Shown: one piece after another, positions 8,825 to 17,145 of the stretch | How positions within the stretch are numbered: position 1 is the stretch's first letter | How the letters are laid out: each line of letters opens with the position of its first letter | DNA from: Buttiauxella gaviniae ATCC 51604 | GTDB taxonomy: Bacteria > Pseudomonadota > Gammaproteobacteria > Enterobacterales > Enterobacteriaceae | Length of the DNA stretch: 57,802 bases | NCBI RefSeq assembly: GCF_001654835.1 | Contig: NZ_LXEP01000001.1 | Coordinates: 1 to 57,802, forward strand | Direction of reading: 5' to 3' | Program-made: the position numbers and the translations under genes | Notes under the pieces: generated by a model | Told to the model about the DNA's origin: nothing | The model's input: the letters and a program-made list of their open reading frames with translations, nothing else | Databases searched by the model: none

Positions 8825-9880
8825 ATGAGCGAAAACGGCAATAAAAACATAGCGATCGTTGAAGCATTCTCAGAAACAGACAAAAAGACCGGCGAAGTTG
8901 TTACGTTAGTTCCTAACACCAACAACACAGTTCAGCCCGTTGCTCTGATGCGTCTTGGTCTCTTCGTTCCGACGCTGAAATCGACCGCCAGGGGCAGAAA
9001 GGGGCAAATGGTCTCTATGGACGCCTCTGCTGAACTCAAACAGCTGTCTCTGGCCAAAGCCGAAGGGTACGAGGACATAAGGATCTCCGGCGTTCGTCTG
9101 GATATGGATAACGACTTCAAAACGTGGGTAGGCATCATCCACGCTTTCGCCAAACACAAGGTTGTTGGCGACACTGTCACGTTACCGTTCGTCGAGTTCG
9201 TCAGGCTCTGTGGCATACCAACGGCCAGATCGTCCGCGAAGTTACGTAAGCGCCTGGACAGTTCTCTGACTCGTATCGCCACAAACACTATCTCATTCCG
9301 CAGTAAAGGCTCTGATGAGTATTACGTGACGCACCTTGTGCAGACAGCAAAGTACAGCACCAAGAACGACACGGTCTCGCTGCAGGCTGATCCTAAGATT
9401 TTCGAACTCTACCAGTTTGACAAAAAGGTTCTTCTGCAACTCCGGGCAATTAACGAACTCTCCAGAAAAGAATCCGCGCAGGCGCTCTACACCTTCATCG
9501 AAAGTTTGCCACCTGACCCGGCACCAATCTCGTTGGCTCGCTTACGCGCCAGACTTAACTTAACCAGCCGCACCATTACCCAGAACGCGACAGTCAGGAA
9601 GGCGATGGAACAGCTGCGGGAGATCGGCTATCTCGATTACACCGAAGTGAAGCGCGGCAGCTCGGTCTACTTCATCATCCACTATAGGCGGCCGAAGTTA
9701 CGCTCGGCACTGCCACCAGCTAAAGCTGCGCCGGTAGAGCCCGAAGATATCTTGCCAGGCGATGATCAGGAGGAAATTATCGATGTTGTTCCTGAAGAAA
9801 AAGACGGTGAGATGGTCATGTTGAGCAAGGAAGAACTGGCGATTCTCGGAGAGCTACGCAAGGCTAAAACTCGTAAATAG
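8825..9880 (+). CDS. repA: RepA, IncFIB-type replication initiator
   Basis: The 351-residue protein is a RepFIB/Rep_3-type initiator made of two winged helices. Recognisable parts are the N-terminal [19 protein letters not shown], the dimerisation half up to about residue 175, and the C-terminal DNA-binding half with [18 protein letters not shown] and [20 protein letters not shown]. It binds the iterons on both sides to start replication and to limit copy number. The acidic C-terminal tail after residue 300 is variable in such proteins. The gene sits between 11 upstream and about 15 downstream iterons, as in IncFIB replicons. Confidence 0.95.
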   Translation: MSENGNKNIAIVEAFSETDKKTGEVVTLVPNTNNTVQPVALMRLGLFVPTLKSTARGRKGQMVSMDASAELKQLSLAKAEGYEDIRISGVRLDMDNDFKTWVGIIHAFAKHKVVGDTVTLPFVEFVRLCGIPTARSSAKLRKRLDSSLTRIATNTISFRSKGSDEYYVTHLVQTAKYSTKNDTVSLQADPKIFELYQFDKKVLLQLRAINELSRKESAQALYTFIESLPPDPAPISLARLRARLNLTSRTITQNATVRKAMEQLREIGYLDYTEVKRGSSVYFIIHYRRPKLRSALPPAKAAPVEPEDILPGDDQEEIIDVVPEEKDGEMVMLSKEELAILGELRKAKTRK

Positions 9881-9885
9881 CCCAA

Positions 9886-10479
9886 CCACTGTAGAGAGTA
9901 TAAAGGCTCACTATCCACTGTAGTGAGCCTTTTGTTTATCTGGAATCCGCTATCCACTGTAGTGAGTAACAGCAACCGAAGAGTAACCACTGTAGGCAGT
10001 GGCACGCAAACAACGAAATAAATGTTAGTGGTTACAAACCTAGATGAATCAAGGGCTGCGAGGTTAGTGGTCACTGGGTATCTTGTTAAATCCACTTCAT
10101 ATAGTGGTTATCGCTACCCCTTTATTAATGGCCATCCACTATGGAGAGCAGAATCGGTTGGCTGGGTTTACTAACCACTGTAGTGAGTAGATATCCGCTG
10201 AAAACAGTGAAGGTTTACTCTCTATAGTGGATACCCGCTGGAGAGCGCATTCCATCACTCGCTATAGTGGTTGTTTGGTGCGAATGAACGCCTATTTACT
10301 CCCTACAGTGGATAGCGGCGTCGATAATCGCCACTTTACTCACTACAGTGGTTACTGGATGTCACGGCAGCTGTTTTACTCACTACAGTGGTTGGATTGC
10401 ATACCTGAATGGTGTTCTACTCATCACAGTGGTTATGAGCCGGATACGCACGCGGTGAGCTGGCTACTCACCGCAGTGG
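9886..10479. repeat. Downstream RepA iteron array, mixed orientation
   Basis: About fifteen copies of the RepA iteron core (near CCACTGTAGTGAG) follow repA. Direct copies start at 9886, 9915, 9954, 9987, 10136, 10175 and 10195. Inverted copies start at 10095, 10218, 10258, 10299, 10339, 10379, 10420 and 10467. Spacing is irregular (29-60 bases) compared with the 21 bases upstream. Such distal arrays titrate RepA and couple plasmid copies (handcuffing), which sets copy number and incompatibility. No gene is supported in this stretch. Confidence 0.9.
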
Positions 10480-10488
10480 TTAGTGTTA

Positions 10489-10701
10489 TCAGTGGATTTT
10501 CTTCAGCAGACCCCAGAGTGTCCCGGCCTTCGTCGTGAGCTTACCTGTTTCCGGATCGTACATGCGCCATTCGCGACGCTGGTGGACAATGACACCGTCC
10601 TCACGTTCCAGACGCTCCAGCACGCCGGGTTGCTTAAATCCTTTGGCACGCCAGTAGCCGCTTGTTTTTTCGATTTCCAGACCCGCCAGTGTAACCGCCA
10701 T
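10489..10701 (-). CDS. Small hypothetical protein (70 residues)
   Basis: I do not recognise the family. The ATG at 10701 overlaps the stop of the upstream gene (TGATG) and follows AAGGAGG by seven bases, so it is translated together with that gene. The 70-residue product is basic and ends LWGLLKKIH. It contains a winged-helix-like pattern (YWRAKGFKQPGVLERLERE) that could mean nucleic-acid binding, but this is weak. It is the last gene before the iteron array. Confidence 0.65.
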   Translation of the reverse strand: MAVTLAGLEIEKTSGYWRAKGFKQPGVLERLEREDGVIVHQRREWRMYDPETGKLTTKAGTLWGLLKKIH

Positions 10702-11036
10702 CAACCAACCTCCTTGCAGTCATCGAAAAGGTAGCTGGCGTTCTTCGCGTGAACGCCGTAGACATCACCTGATTTGTTGTAAACGAGCTTATCTTCGCCC
10801 ACGCCAGACAGTTTGCCGTTACGTTTGGTGAGATAGGGGGAAGACAGGACGCGATCATCGCGCACAACATAAAACTGTTCGCCGCTGTCCACAACCATCG
10901 CGCCGTAGTTGGCTTTGACGACATTGCGGATCACGTCGTTTTTCACTTCGGCCACTGCCATCTCACACTCATAGACGTGCGTGTCCGCGTAGACAGGGAG
11001 GGAGAGCAGCGCCAGAGCCAGGGCTATTTTCTTCAT
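10701..11036 (-). CDS. Predicted secreted periplasmic protein
   Basis: The 111-residue protein has a clean signal peptide (MKKIALALALLSLPVYA) with a likely cut after residue 17. The mature part is about 94 residues with cysteines at positions 24 and 107 that could form a disulfide. The family is unknown. Its start overlaps the end of the 59-residue membrane gene upstream and its stop overlaps the next gene, so three small genes form a tight unit (11212 to 10489). Confidence 0.7.
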   Translation of the reverse strand: MKKIALALALLSLPVYADTHVYECEMAVAEVKNDVIRNVVKANYGAMVVDSGEQFYVVRDDRVLSSPYLTKRNGKLSGVGEDKLVYNKSGDVYGVHAKNASYLFDDCKEVG

Positions 11037-11212
11037 GCCACGACTCCTTTGATAACGCTGAATGCTGAGTCGAATACCAGCACTACGGCCAGCGCATTAA
11101 CCATCGCGCCATTAACAGGCGCCAGCGCTTTACGGATTGCTCCGGTGAAGATGCAATCGACCACAAAAGCTATCGAGACAATAAGTAATAAAGTGTCTAA
11201 TACAATTTTCAT
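11033..11212 (-). CDS. Small membrane protein (59 residues)
   Basis: This frame is shorter than usual cut-offs. It encodes 59 residues with two hydrophobic helices (about residues 5-22 and 38-55) joined by a short polar loop, so a two-span inner membrane protein is likely. Its stop overlaps the ATG of the next gene (GCATGAAG), which supports translation. A dispersed operator-like palindrome lies right upstream at 11213-11235. Function is unknown; small two-span proteins of this kind include holin-like and toxin-like peptides, but nothing here decides. Confidence 0.6.
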   Translation of the reverse strand: MKIVLDTLLLIVSIAFVVDCIFTGAIRKALAPVNGAMVNALAVVLVFDSAFSVIKGVVA

Positions 11213-11235
11213 GATAGGTAGATACTAACTTATAT
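11213..11235. promoter_or_regulatory. Dispersed operator-like palindrome (copy 2)
   Basis: ATAGGTAGATACTAACTTAT matches the dispersed operator with three changes. It directly precedes the start codon at 11212. Confidence 0.55.
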
Positions 11236-11250
11236 ATTTTGCTGTAAATA

Positions 11251-11526
11251 TCACTCAAAAGTGCTGATGCCTAAAATGCGCTCAAGATGAGCCGCGTCTT
11301 CATCGCTTACCGGCATCGTGTCGTCGACGTACCAACAACTACCGTTGTGCCAACAAACACCGTCATCATCGACATACACAGAATCTGCATCCATGCCTGT
11401 GTACTCAACGAGATTGCGCTCAATTGCCGCTTGAATTTCTTCATCGCTCAGCCCGTCGCCCTTAACCATGAACAACGGGTAAACGTCATAGTCGGTGCTG
11501 GCTGAAATGCGAACCAAAATCTTCAT
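11251..11526 (-). CDS. Hypothetical acidic protein (91 residues)
   Basis: I chose the ATG at 11526 because AAGGAG lies eight bases upstream; a frame open to 11589 adds a non-conserved extension. The 91-residue product starts MKILVRISAS and is very acidic, with many D and E residues and few basic ones. It has two cysteines in a W-H-N-G-S-C-W context near residue 62. The family is unknown. Small acidic phage proteins are often DNA mimics or inhibitors, but this is only a possibility. Confidence 0.65.
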   Translation of the reverse strand: MKILVRISASTDYDVYPLFMVKGDGLSDEEIQAAIERNLVEYTGMDADSVYVDDDGVCWHNGSCWYVDDTMPVSDEDAAHLERILGISTFE

Positions 11527-11540
11527 GTGTTTTCTCCTTG

Positions 11541-11562
11541 TTGGTAAGTACTTATTTATATT
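11541..11562. promoter_or_regulatory. Dispersed operator-like palindrome (copy 3)
   Basis: GGTAAGTACTTATTTATA (11543-11560) lies 15 bases upstream of the gene starting at 11526 and matches the operator consensus well. Confidence 0.65.
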
Positions 11563-11594
11563 AATGTGTGCCATGCGGCGCACAATCATTGTGT

Positions 11595-12005
11595 TCAGGC
11601 TGGTGGAAAGAACTTCTCCAACGTGCGGTCGACAGCCTTATCAATGTGCATCAGATGCCAGACGACCATATCTTTGTTTCCCAGACCGCGGGTGTAGATC
11701 ACGTCGAACTTACGCCAGGCAGCGTGAAACCAGTGCGGTGTATCATCAACCGGCAGATTATCTCCAGCCTCCTTGGAGTACTTGAGCAGCATGGCCTGTT
11801 CAGCGGTTGGCGTCGGGCCAATCTCTTCCGCGTACATTCTGATGAAACGCTGCCAGTCGGCTTCATCTTCTGAAGGTTCCGGTGCGTTCATCTCTGCAAT
11901 CGCCTCACGCAGCTGCGTCGCCCATTCTGGCTCCGGGAAGCCCTGAGCAATTTCGGTATCCACTACATCCAGCGCAGCGTTGGCCGCGTCATACAGTTTC
12001 TTCAC
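11595..12005 (-). CDS. Hypothetical protein (136 residues)
   Basis: I do not recognise this family. The 136-residue protein is mostly helical and acidic (MKKLYDAANAALDVVDTEI at the start, VDRTLEKFFPPA at the end), has no signal peptide or membrane segment, and is rich in W and E. A good ribosome binding site (AGGAGAAAAAGCG) precedes the ATG at 12005. It is in a row of small minus-strand genes between the replicon and the Band-7 gene. Confidence 0.65.
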   Translation of the reverse strand: MKKLYDAANAALDVVDTEIAQGFPEPEWATQLREAIAEMNAPEPSEDEADWQRFIRMYAEEIGPTPTAEQAMLLKYSKEAGDNLPVDDTPHWFHAAWRKFDVIYTRGLGNKDMVVWHLMHIDKAVDRTLEKFFPPA

Positions 12006-12047
12006 GCTTTTTCTCCTGCATTAAAAGGAACACGGTCATTGCCGCTC

Positions 12048-12359
12048 TCAAGGGTTAGGGTTCTGGATCAGATTTTGTGGCGTTGAGCTATCCACCTTTC
12101 TGTGGGCCGCTCTCCACTCGCCAGGCTGTCTGGCAGGGATTACGCCGATTCTGTGTCGGTAAATAATGTCCCACGCATCTTCCGGATCGTTACACCAGTC
12201 GAAGGTTCCGGCTCCGTTCGGGCCGATGGCGACCACTGCTGTGTAATCGCCTTCCTGTGATCCTTTCCAGCCATATTGTGAGATAAGCGGTCGATGGCCG
12301 GTGGCTTCCGCGACCAGGCAGTTAATCTCAAAGTCCGTCATCTCGCTGTAATTTTTCAT
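12048..12359 (-). CDS. DUF2591 (NinX-like) protein
   Basis: From the ATG at 12359 (after AAGGAGATCGGGA) the product has 103 residues. It starts MKNYSEMTDFEINCLVAEA and has the later block DWCNDPEDAWDIIYRHRIGV, both hallmarks of DUF2591, the family of lambdoid phage NinX. The molecular role of NinX is not known. An in-frame upstream start at 12377 is possible but lacks a binding site. The leader palindrome at 12443-12455 lies upstream. Confidence 0.75.
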   Translation of the reverse strand: MKNYSEMTDFEINCLVAEATGHRPLISQYGWKGSQEGDYTAVVAIGPNGAGTFDWCNDPEDAWDIIYRHRIGVIPARQPGEWRAAHRKVDSSTPQNLIQNPNP

Positions 12360-12442
12360 TCCCGATCTCCTTCTCATCCATTGCCAAACAACTATGTGGC
12401 GTTGTCACTTTGTACTTCTACGGATGCTAATTCCGTATTAGT

Positions 12443-12455
12443 AACCAATTTGTTT
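12443..12455 (-). promoter_or_regulatory. Leader palindrome (copy 1)
   Basis: AACCAATTTGTTT followed by TCTTGTTGGTGATAAT matches the dispersed leader element with one change. It lies 84 bases before the DUF2591 start, further away than other copies. Confidence 0.5.
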
Positions 12456-12479
12456 TCTTGTTGGTGATAATACGGAAAT

Positions 12480-12503
12480 AAAAAAGGCGTCCAAGTGGAC
12501 GCC
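12480..12503 (-). terminator. Rho-independent terminator of the Band-7 gene
   Basis: On the minus strand a GGCGTCC / GGACGCC stem with a 4-base loop is followed by TTTTTT, 19 bases after the stop of the Band-7 gene. Confidence 0.85.
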
Positions 12504-12521
12504 GTATCTTTGAAAAGGCTG

Positions 12522-13352
12522 TTACTTCAACGCGATAAACGGAGTATTAGCCCCTTCAGTCATGTACTGAGGCAACTGGCCATTCCATTTGTTGATGGCT
12601 TCCAGCTCCATGACGTTCGGGTTCTGACGTAATGCTTCACCGCGTAACTTAATGGCATCAGCTTCTGCTTGAGCACGTTTGCGGATAGCGTCGGCTTCAC
12701 CTTCGGCTTGTTCACGCAGCATGTTCGCTTCTGCCTTGCGCTGCTCAACTTCTTGCTGGCGCTGGAGCGTTTTCTGGTTCGCGGTCACTTTGGCATTGAT
12801 AGATTCGATAACTGTGTCCGGGTAGTCTGGTTTGCCCACCCATGACAGGCTAATAACCTCAATACCTACCGGTGACATTTCTGCCTGAATGTCTTTCAGC
12901 GCATTGTCGAGCAGAGACGCCTTGCCACCGTCGATGAACGTGTCGGTAGTCATGCGGCTGGCCAGACGGTTTAGTGAATCCGCAATCTTCTGGCGCAGAT
13001 CAGTGTCGGTAATGTCATCAACACCTTTGCGATAGGTCTGGAATACGGTAGTTACTTTGTCGCGATTAACCAGATATGCCACACCAATTTTGTGGCCGAT
13101 GGCTGTACCGTCGCTCATCTGGAATGTGAACGGCTCATCGTAGGTTTTCATCTGTTTGAAAGTGGGGAAGGTGTACAGCTCGGTATTCAGACCAGTCCAC
13201 TGACGGCCAACGCCGACAACTTCACCGATACCTTTGTCTTCACCCAATTTGTTTACCTTAATGCCAACGTATCCCGGTTCCACGCGATCGCAGCCGGTCA
13301 GACCCATTGTGCAAATAGCAGCCAAAGCCACCGCCAGTAAACCTTTCTTCAT
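12522..13352 (-). CDS. SPFH/Band-7 domain lipoprotein
   Basis: The 276-residue protein has a lipoprotein signal (lipobox LTGC, C21), an SPFH/prohibitin-like domain at about residues 25-185 (YVGIKVNKLGEDKG, and ASRMTTDTF), and a long charged coiled coil at about 190-250 with repeated QAEADAI units. SPFH proteins form ring or cage assemblies on membranes and often control proteases or membrane stability. A phage copy could alter the host envelope, which is inference. It starts just after the broken small membrane gene at 13356 and ends in a terminator. Confidence 0.85.
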   Translation of the reverse strand: MKKGLLAVALAAICTMGLTGCDRVEPGYVGIKVNKLGEDKGIGEVVGVGRQWTGLNTELYTFPTFKQMKTYDEPFTFQMSDGTAIGHKIGVAYLVNRDKVTTVFQTYRKGVDDITDTDLRQKIADSLNRLASRMTTDTFIDGGKASLLDNALKDIQAEMSPVGIEVISLSWVGKPDYPDTVIESINAKVTANQKTLQRQQEVEQRKAEANMLREQAEGEADAIRKRAQAEADAIKLRGEALRQNPNVMELEAINKWNGQLPQYMTEGANTPFIALK

Positions 13353-13355
13353 TAC

Positions 13356-13556
13356 TTACTTCTCCTTAGTTTTATTGAGTGAGTTGATATACCTGCGGCC
13401 AGCTTTTAACAAGGCAACCGGGAAGACTACAGCGATGGCAAGTCCGATAAATAAAGCCAGATCGCTTTTAGCTGAGATAAGCGATGGAACCAGCAAACCG
13501 TAGATAGAGCAGAATGATATCACCGCTCAAACAGCCATGAGATAACCCTTGACCAT
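13356..13556 (-). pseudogene. Small membrane protein gene with in-frame TGA
   Basis: An ATG at 13556, preceded by AAAGGAAACAC, opens a frame of 66 codons ending at 13356, broken only by a TGA at codon 10 (13527-13529). Without that stop the product is a two-span membrane protein (GYLMAV...AVISFCSIYGLLV, then LALFIGLAIAVVFPVALL) with a basic tail. TGG to TGA is one change. An internal GTG two codons after the TGA could rescue a 55-residue form. The end of the gene carries the ribosome binding site of the Band-7 gene, so the two were likely co-translated. Confidence 0.65.
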
Positions 13557-13587
13557 GTGTTTCCTTTTGTCGTTTTGGCGCAGAAAT

Positions 13588-13606
13588 GATAAGTAAGTGA
13601 TTATAT
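13588..13606. promoter_or_regulatory. Dispersed operator-like palindrome (copy 4)
   Basis: ATAAGTAAGTGATTATAT lies 32 bases upstream of the 13556 start and matches the operator consensus. Confidence 0.6.
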
Positions 13607-13618
13607 ATTTTCAAGTGT

Positions 13619-13642
13619 AAAAAAGGCGTCCACTGGACGCCT
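13619..13642 (-). terminator. Rho-independent terminator after recA-like gene
   Basis: On the minus strand AAGGCGTCC / GGACGCCTT with a 3-base loop is followed by a run of U, right after the recombinase stop at 13648. Confidence 0.85.
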
Positions 13643-13647
13643 TGTGA

Positions 13648-14724
13648 TTACGCTTCTTCTGTCTCTGCTGGGGACGACTCTTTCGCTCGCCGTTCGTCTA
13701 TCGACTGGAGTGCTGCGATGATTTCCGGGAGTGGCTTCTCGCGGTACATCTCGACGATCTGCGATTTGGTGTATTTCTTATCGCCAATTTCCACACGCCC
13801 GCTGGCGTTCTTGGGCAGGTATCCTTCCTCCAGCATGTACTCAACCAGAGATTCGATGACGTCCAGCCCGCGAGTCGGGTCGAAGTAGAATTTCCATGAG
13901 CATTTGCCAAACGGAGGCGCGACTTTGTTTTTAATGCACTCGGCGCCAACGTCCTGTCCGATCTTCTCTTTACCATCCTTCATGACGGATGCGCCCAGAC
14001 GGATGCGCACCGACGCGTAGAACTTCGGAGAGTCGCCACCCGGAGACGTAGTCGGATCGCCAAACATCACGCCAATTTTGGTACGCACCTGGTTCAAGAA
14101 GATGATGCACGCGTTGTACTTACGCGCCCAAAGCGCCAGAGTAGGGAAGTTCGCACTCGTCGCGCGCGCCAGCGCCGTGTTGTCGTTCATGTTCAGCTGA
14201 TCTTTGTCCTTCGCAGTGCCTTCTGCCATCTTGTCGAACTTCTCAGCCTTCGAGTTCGGAACCATCGACGCCAGAGAGTCGGCAACGATGCAGATAGGGG
14301 CTGTTTCCGGGATAAGCTCTTCGTCGCGCACCAGCTTGAGGATTGTGCCGATCAGCTCGACGGAGTCTTCGAAGGTATCCGGCTGTTTGTAGACCCACTG
14401 GCCGTCATCTTCGTCGGCGTTCAAGCCATTCGCCACCGCAAGACCAACGTCGAAACTGTTTTCGTGGTCAAGGAACACGGCCAGACCATCCTGTTTCTGT
14501 GCTGACACCATCGCAGCCGTCGCCAAAAAGGTTTTACCGGCGCTTGGTGGACCGAAGACTTCAACGATACGCCCACACGGAAAACCACCGTCATAACGTC
14601 CGGAAATGGCTTTGTTCAGTGGAGGGAAACCGGAGTCAATCCAGTGGGAGACCTTCTGGATCTCGTCATTGCTGCCGATTTTCTTTTTCAGCGCCAGTGC
14701 CAGTGCGGATTTGCCTTTTGCCAT
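13648..14724 (-). CDS. RecA/UvsX-like recombinase
   Basis: The 358-residue protein is a RecA-family strand-exchange ATPase with Walker A GPPSAGKT at residues 58-65, Walker B-like ICIVADSLASM near 145, and the L1/L2-side motif FLNQVRTKIGVMFGDPTTSPGG near 210-230, as in RecA. It lacks the long C-terminal domain of host RecA and is closer to phage forms. It should pair single-stranded DNA with homologous duplex during repair and recombination-driven replication. Its neighbours are SSB, the 5'-3' exonuclease and a UvsY-like protein, so this is a phage recombination cassette. Confidence 0.93.
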   Translation of the reverse strand: MAKGKSALALALKKKIGSNDEIQKVSHWIDSGFPPLNKAISGRYDGGFPCGRIVEVFGPPSAGKTFLATAAMVSAQKQDGLAVFLDHENSFDVGLAVANGLNADEDDGQWVYKQPDTFEDSVELIGTILKLVRDEELIPETAPICIVADSLASMVPNSKAEKFDKMAEGTAKDKDQLNMNDNTALARATSANFPTLALWARKYNACIIFLNQVRTKIGVMFGDPTTSPGGDSPKFYASVRIRLGASVMKDGKEKIGQDVGAECIKNKVAPPFGKCSWKFYFDPTRGLDVIESLVEYMLEEGYLPKNASGRVEIGDKKYTKSQIVEMYREKPLPEIIAALQSIDERRAKESSPAETEEA

Positions 14725-14726
14725 GA

Positions 14727-14993
14727 TTAGGCTCCTTTTGATTCGTTGATTCGCTTTGAAGCAGCGGCTTCGTCAAACTTGATTGCGTCGTGGTTCAGGT
14801 GTTTGGCTACGCGAGCGATGATCTTCACGACCTGCTCGCTGACCATCGCGAACTCACGCTCAGTAGCAGAAATGCCAGCAGCGCCCAGAATGTTCGGCAG
14901 TGCCACCACAGCGTGCTCGCCGTGGCAGAAGACAATCTCTTTAGCCAGCATGGTTGGCGTAGTTGCCCCGCCATTAATGATGGATTTCAACAT
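14727..14993 (-). CDS. Hypothetical protein (88 residues)
   Basis: I do not recognise this protein. It has 88 residues, no signal peptide, a mixed alpha/beta pattern and a C-terminal basic helix (AAASKRINESKGA). Its start overlaps the stop of the exonuclease gene (TGATG), and it ends three bases before the recombinase start, so it is embedded in the recombination operon. A role as a small accessory of RecA or the exonuclease is plausible from position only. Confidence 0.7.
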   Translation of the reverse strand: MLKSIINGGATTPTMLAKEIVFCHGEHAVVALPNILGAAGISATEREFAMVSEQVVKIIARVAKHLNHDAIKFDEAAASKRINESKGA

Positions 14994-15937
14994 CAGCAGT
15001 ACCTCTCAAACGGCAGAACAAACACTTCCAGATCTTCCAGAAACGACCGGAAATTCAGCTCGTAACACATCTGTTCGAAGGCATTCATGTCGCGTGCGCC
15101 TTTAATCGACTCGATTTCGCTGGGTGGGAATTTTGTGTCGATAAGGTTCATCAGCATCATGTTGCGCTTAAAGGCTTCGAGCATCCGGCAGCCCGTCTTC
15201 TCGTTGAAGGCGTTCTTTGCCAGCTTGTTGAATGCCGTCTTATAGCGACCTTTGTTGATGACAATGGAGCCATCGTTAATGCCGCGTACCATTGCGGCCA
15301 CGCTTCCCCATTCATGAAGCAGCTCTTTCGCGCCACCATCACCAATGCCACCGACGCCTTTGATGTTGTCCGAGTTGTCGCCCTGCAACGCTTTCGCTTC
15401 CAGAAACGCGCGTGGCGTTGGCAGACCGGTCAGCTCTGCGAACTGTTCGAAGTTCACCTGCTTGTGCTTGGCATCTTCACGCAGGCTTACCCAGCTAACG
15501 TTCTCGCGAACCAGCTGGAGCCAGTCGCCATCACCCGTCAGCAGGTAGATATGTTCAACGGTCGGCTGCGGAGCCAGGCGAGAGACCAGCATTCCAGCCA
15601 GGTCGTCCGCTTCTGCATCCTTTGCAATGAGTTGGTTAACGCCCAGCGCGGTCATCATTTTCAAGATGTACGGCTTCTGGATGGCAAAGCCTTCTTTCAT
15701 CTTCTTCATATCCGGGTCGTCGTCGCGGTTCGCTTTGTACTCCGGGTAGAAGTCGCGACGTTTGTCGCTGAATCCATCCCACAAGATCATTGGCCGGGCA
15801 TGGAGAATTGAGGCGTAACGACGAACGTTCTTCACGAAGCCAAATGCGGCCTGAACTTCCATCTCGCCGTTGTGTAATTTGTCGGATTGCTGGTGGTAAT
15901 AGCCCAGGCTGTTACCGTCCACAAAGAGATAATTCAC
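14993..15937 (-). CDS. 5'-3' exonuclease / flap endonuclease
   Basis: The protein belongs to the PIN-like FEN family (PolI N-terminal domain, T5 D15). It has the N-terminal LFVDGNSLGY, the arch-region RRDFYPEYKANR, the acidic EADDLAGML, TGDGDWLQL, and the helix-hairpin-helix QGDNSDNIKGVGGIGDGGAKELL. It removes RNA primers and 5' flaps. I chose the GTG at 15937, giving 314 residues, because AAGGAG lies just upstream. A frame open to 15988 would read through the terminator of the preceding gene. Confidence 0.92.
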   Translation of the reverse strand: MNYLFVDGNSLGYYHQQSDKLHNGEMEVQAAFGFVKNVRRYASILHARPMILWDGFSDKRRDFYPEYKANRDDDPDMKKMKEGFAIQKPYILKMMTALGVNQLIAKDAEADDLAGMLVSRLAPQPTVEHIYLLTGDGDWLQLVRENVSWVSLREDAKHKQVNFEQFAELTGLPTPRAFLEAKALQGDNSDNIKGVGGIGDGGAKELLHEWGSVAAMVRGINDGSIVINKGRYKTAFNKLAKNAFNEKTGCRMLEAFKRNMMLMNLIDTKFPPSEIESIKGARDMNAFEQMCYELNFRSFLEDLEVFVLPFERYC

Positions 15938-15957
15938 CGGTACACTCCTTCCAAAAA

Positions 15958-15982
15958 GTAAGGCGTCCGTAGACGCCTTACT
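15958..15982 (-). terminator. Terminator between SSB and exonuclease genes
   Basis: TAAGGCGTC / GACGCCTTA with a 4-base loop, followed on the minus strand by TTACTTTTT, lies 16 bases after the SSB stop. It may be leaky, as the exonuclease gene follows on the same strand. Confidence 0.7.
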
Positions 15983-15997
15983 GGTCACGTTATGGGA

Positions 15998-17026
15998 TTA
16001 CAGAGCGTCCAGTTCAGCCAGCAGGTCATCGAGACCTTCGTCAGCTGGTGCAGATGCAGCGGCAGCAGATGCTGAAGCACTTGCAGCTGCGGCGGCTTCC
16101 GGAGCTTTAACTTCTTCCGGTTTAGTTTCCGGTTTGAACTCAGCTTCAGCGGCACGCAGGATCTCTTCATCAACCAGGCTGGTGGACTCTGGAGCCGGAG
16201 TGTGTGCTGTAGCGACAGCAGCTGCACCTTCCGTATGACCAGTGATAGAGCCAAAGCCTGGCAGTTCAGCAGCGGCTGATTTTGCAGCGGAAGAAATGGC
16301 CGGAGACGACATTGTTGCTGCCGGAGCCGCGATACCAATCAGACGACCCATAGTGCGAGCTGTAGACAGCAGACGGGTTTCGTCAGCCTGGTTCGCGTAT
16401 GCGATCAGATCGTGTTGAGTAGTCCATAGCTTCTCAGGAATGTCGCCTTTGTAGACTTTACGTTTCGGGGATACGTCGTACTTGGTGTCACGACCGGAAC
16501 CGGTACGCTTAATCAGGAACGCATAGCCTTCTTCTTTGCTCAGTGGGTTGCCGATATCATCAGCAATATCTTCGGACATCACTTTGCAGATATCGTCGAA
16601 GACCGTAGACGGCAGCTCAATCAGCTGGCACTTCTCTGCGTCCGCAAAGTCTTCACGCGCAGACAAAACACCGTTGACCAGATAACGCGGTGTAGCACGC
16701 ATACTGTTAATGCGCTCTTCCATCGCTTTGTTGCCCTTAAAGCGAGCACGACCTTCCATAACCATCTCACACAGCTGGCAAGCGTGGCCGTGGGTGTGCT
16801 GTTCGCAGATGTAGGCGGTGGTTACATCTTTGCCTTCCTCATTCTGATGCTTAACGTAGTGCATACCGAAAGTCTGGAAGAACACGCCATTCGGGTCGTC
16901 CTTGTTCGGAAAAATGCGCAGATAGTTATTGCCGTCTTTCAGACGGGTCAAATCAACGTTATTGCCACGTTTAGAAGCAATATCGCCACGGGTCTTGTTA
17001 AGCAGATCAAGTAATGACTTAGACAT
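15998..17026 (-). CDS. gp32-like single-stranded DNA-binding protein
   Basis: The 342-residue protein follows the T4 gp32 plan. It has a short basic N-terminus (SLLDLLNKTRGDIASKRG) for self-cooperation, a core OB fold with a zinc ribbon (C74, H77 or nearby H, C83, C86 in YICEQHTHGHACQLCEM), a long alanine-rich linker (about residues 240-330), and an acidic tip GLDDLLAELDAL that in this family recruits partner proteins. It coats single-stranded DNA during replication and recombination. The operator at 17116-17136 lies upstream. Confidence 0.9.
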   Translation of the reverse strand: MSKSLLDLLNKTRGDIASKRGNNVDLTRLKDGNNYLRIFPNKDDPNGVFFQTFGMHYVKHQNEEGKDVTTAYICEQHTHGHACQLCEMVMEGRARFKGNKAMEERINSMRATPRYLVNGVLSAREDFADAEKCQLIELPSTVFDDICKVMSEDIADDIGNPLSKEEGYAFLIKRTGSGRDTKYDVSPKRKVYKGDIPEKLWTTQHDLIAYANQADETRLLSTARTMGRLIGIAAPAATMSSPAISSAAKSAAAELPGFGSITGHTEGAAAVATAHTPAPESTSLVDEEILRAAEAEFKPETKPEEVKAPEAAAAASASASAAAASAPADEGLDDLLAELDAL

Positions 17027-17115
17027 GTATTTCTCCTTGTTGTGATTGTGGCCATTGGCGCTATGCGCGTTGGGCGTTCGTTTATTCGTGGCTCTTTCGA
17101 GTGAGAAGAATGATA

Positions 17116-17136
17116 GATCAGTACTTACTTATGATC
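17116..17136. promoter_or_regulatory. Dispersed operator-like palindrome (copy 5)
   Basis: GATCAGTACTTACTTATGAT lies upstream of the SSB gene and just after the UvsY-like gene. Confidence 0.65.
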
Positions 17137-17145
17137 TAGCATAAA

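Noticed and set aside
10227..10538. A 103-codon open frame on the plus strand
   Set aside because: It runs through RepA iterons; its repeated YSGY-like peptides are just translated iterons.
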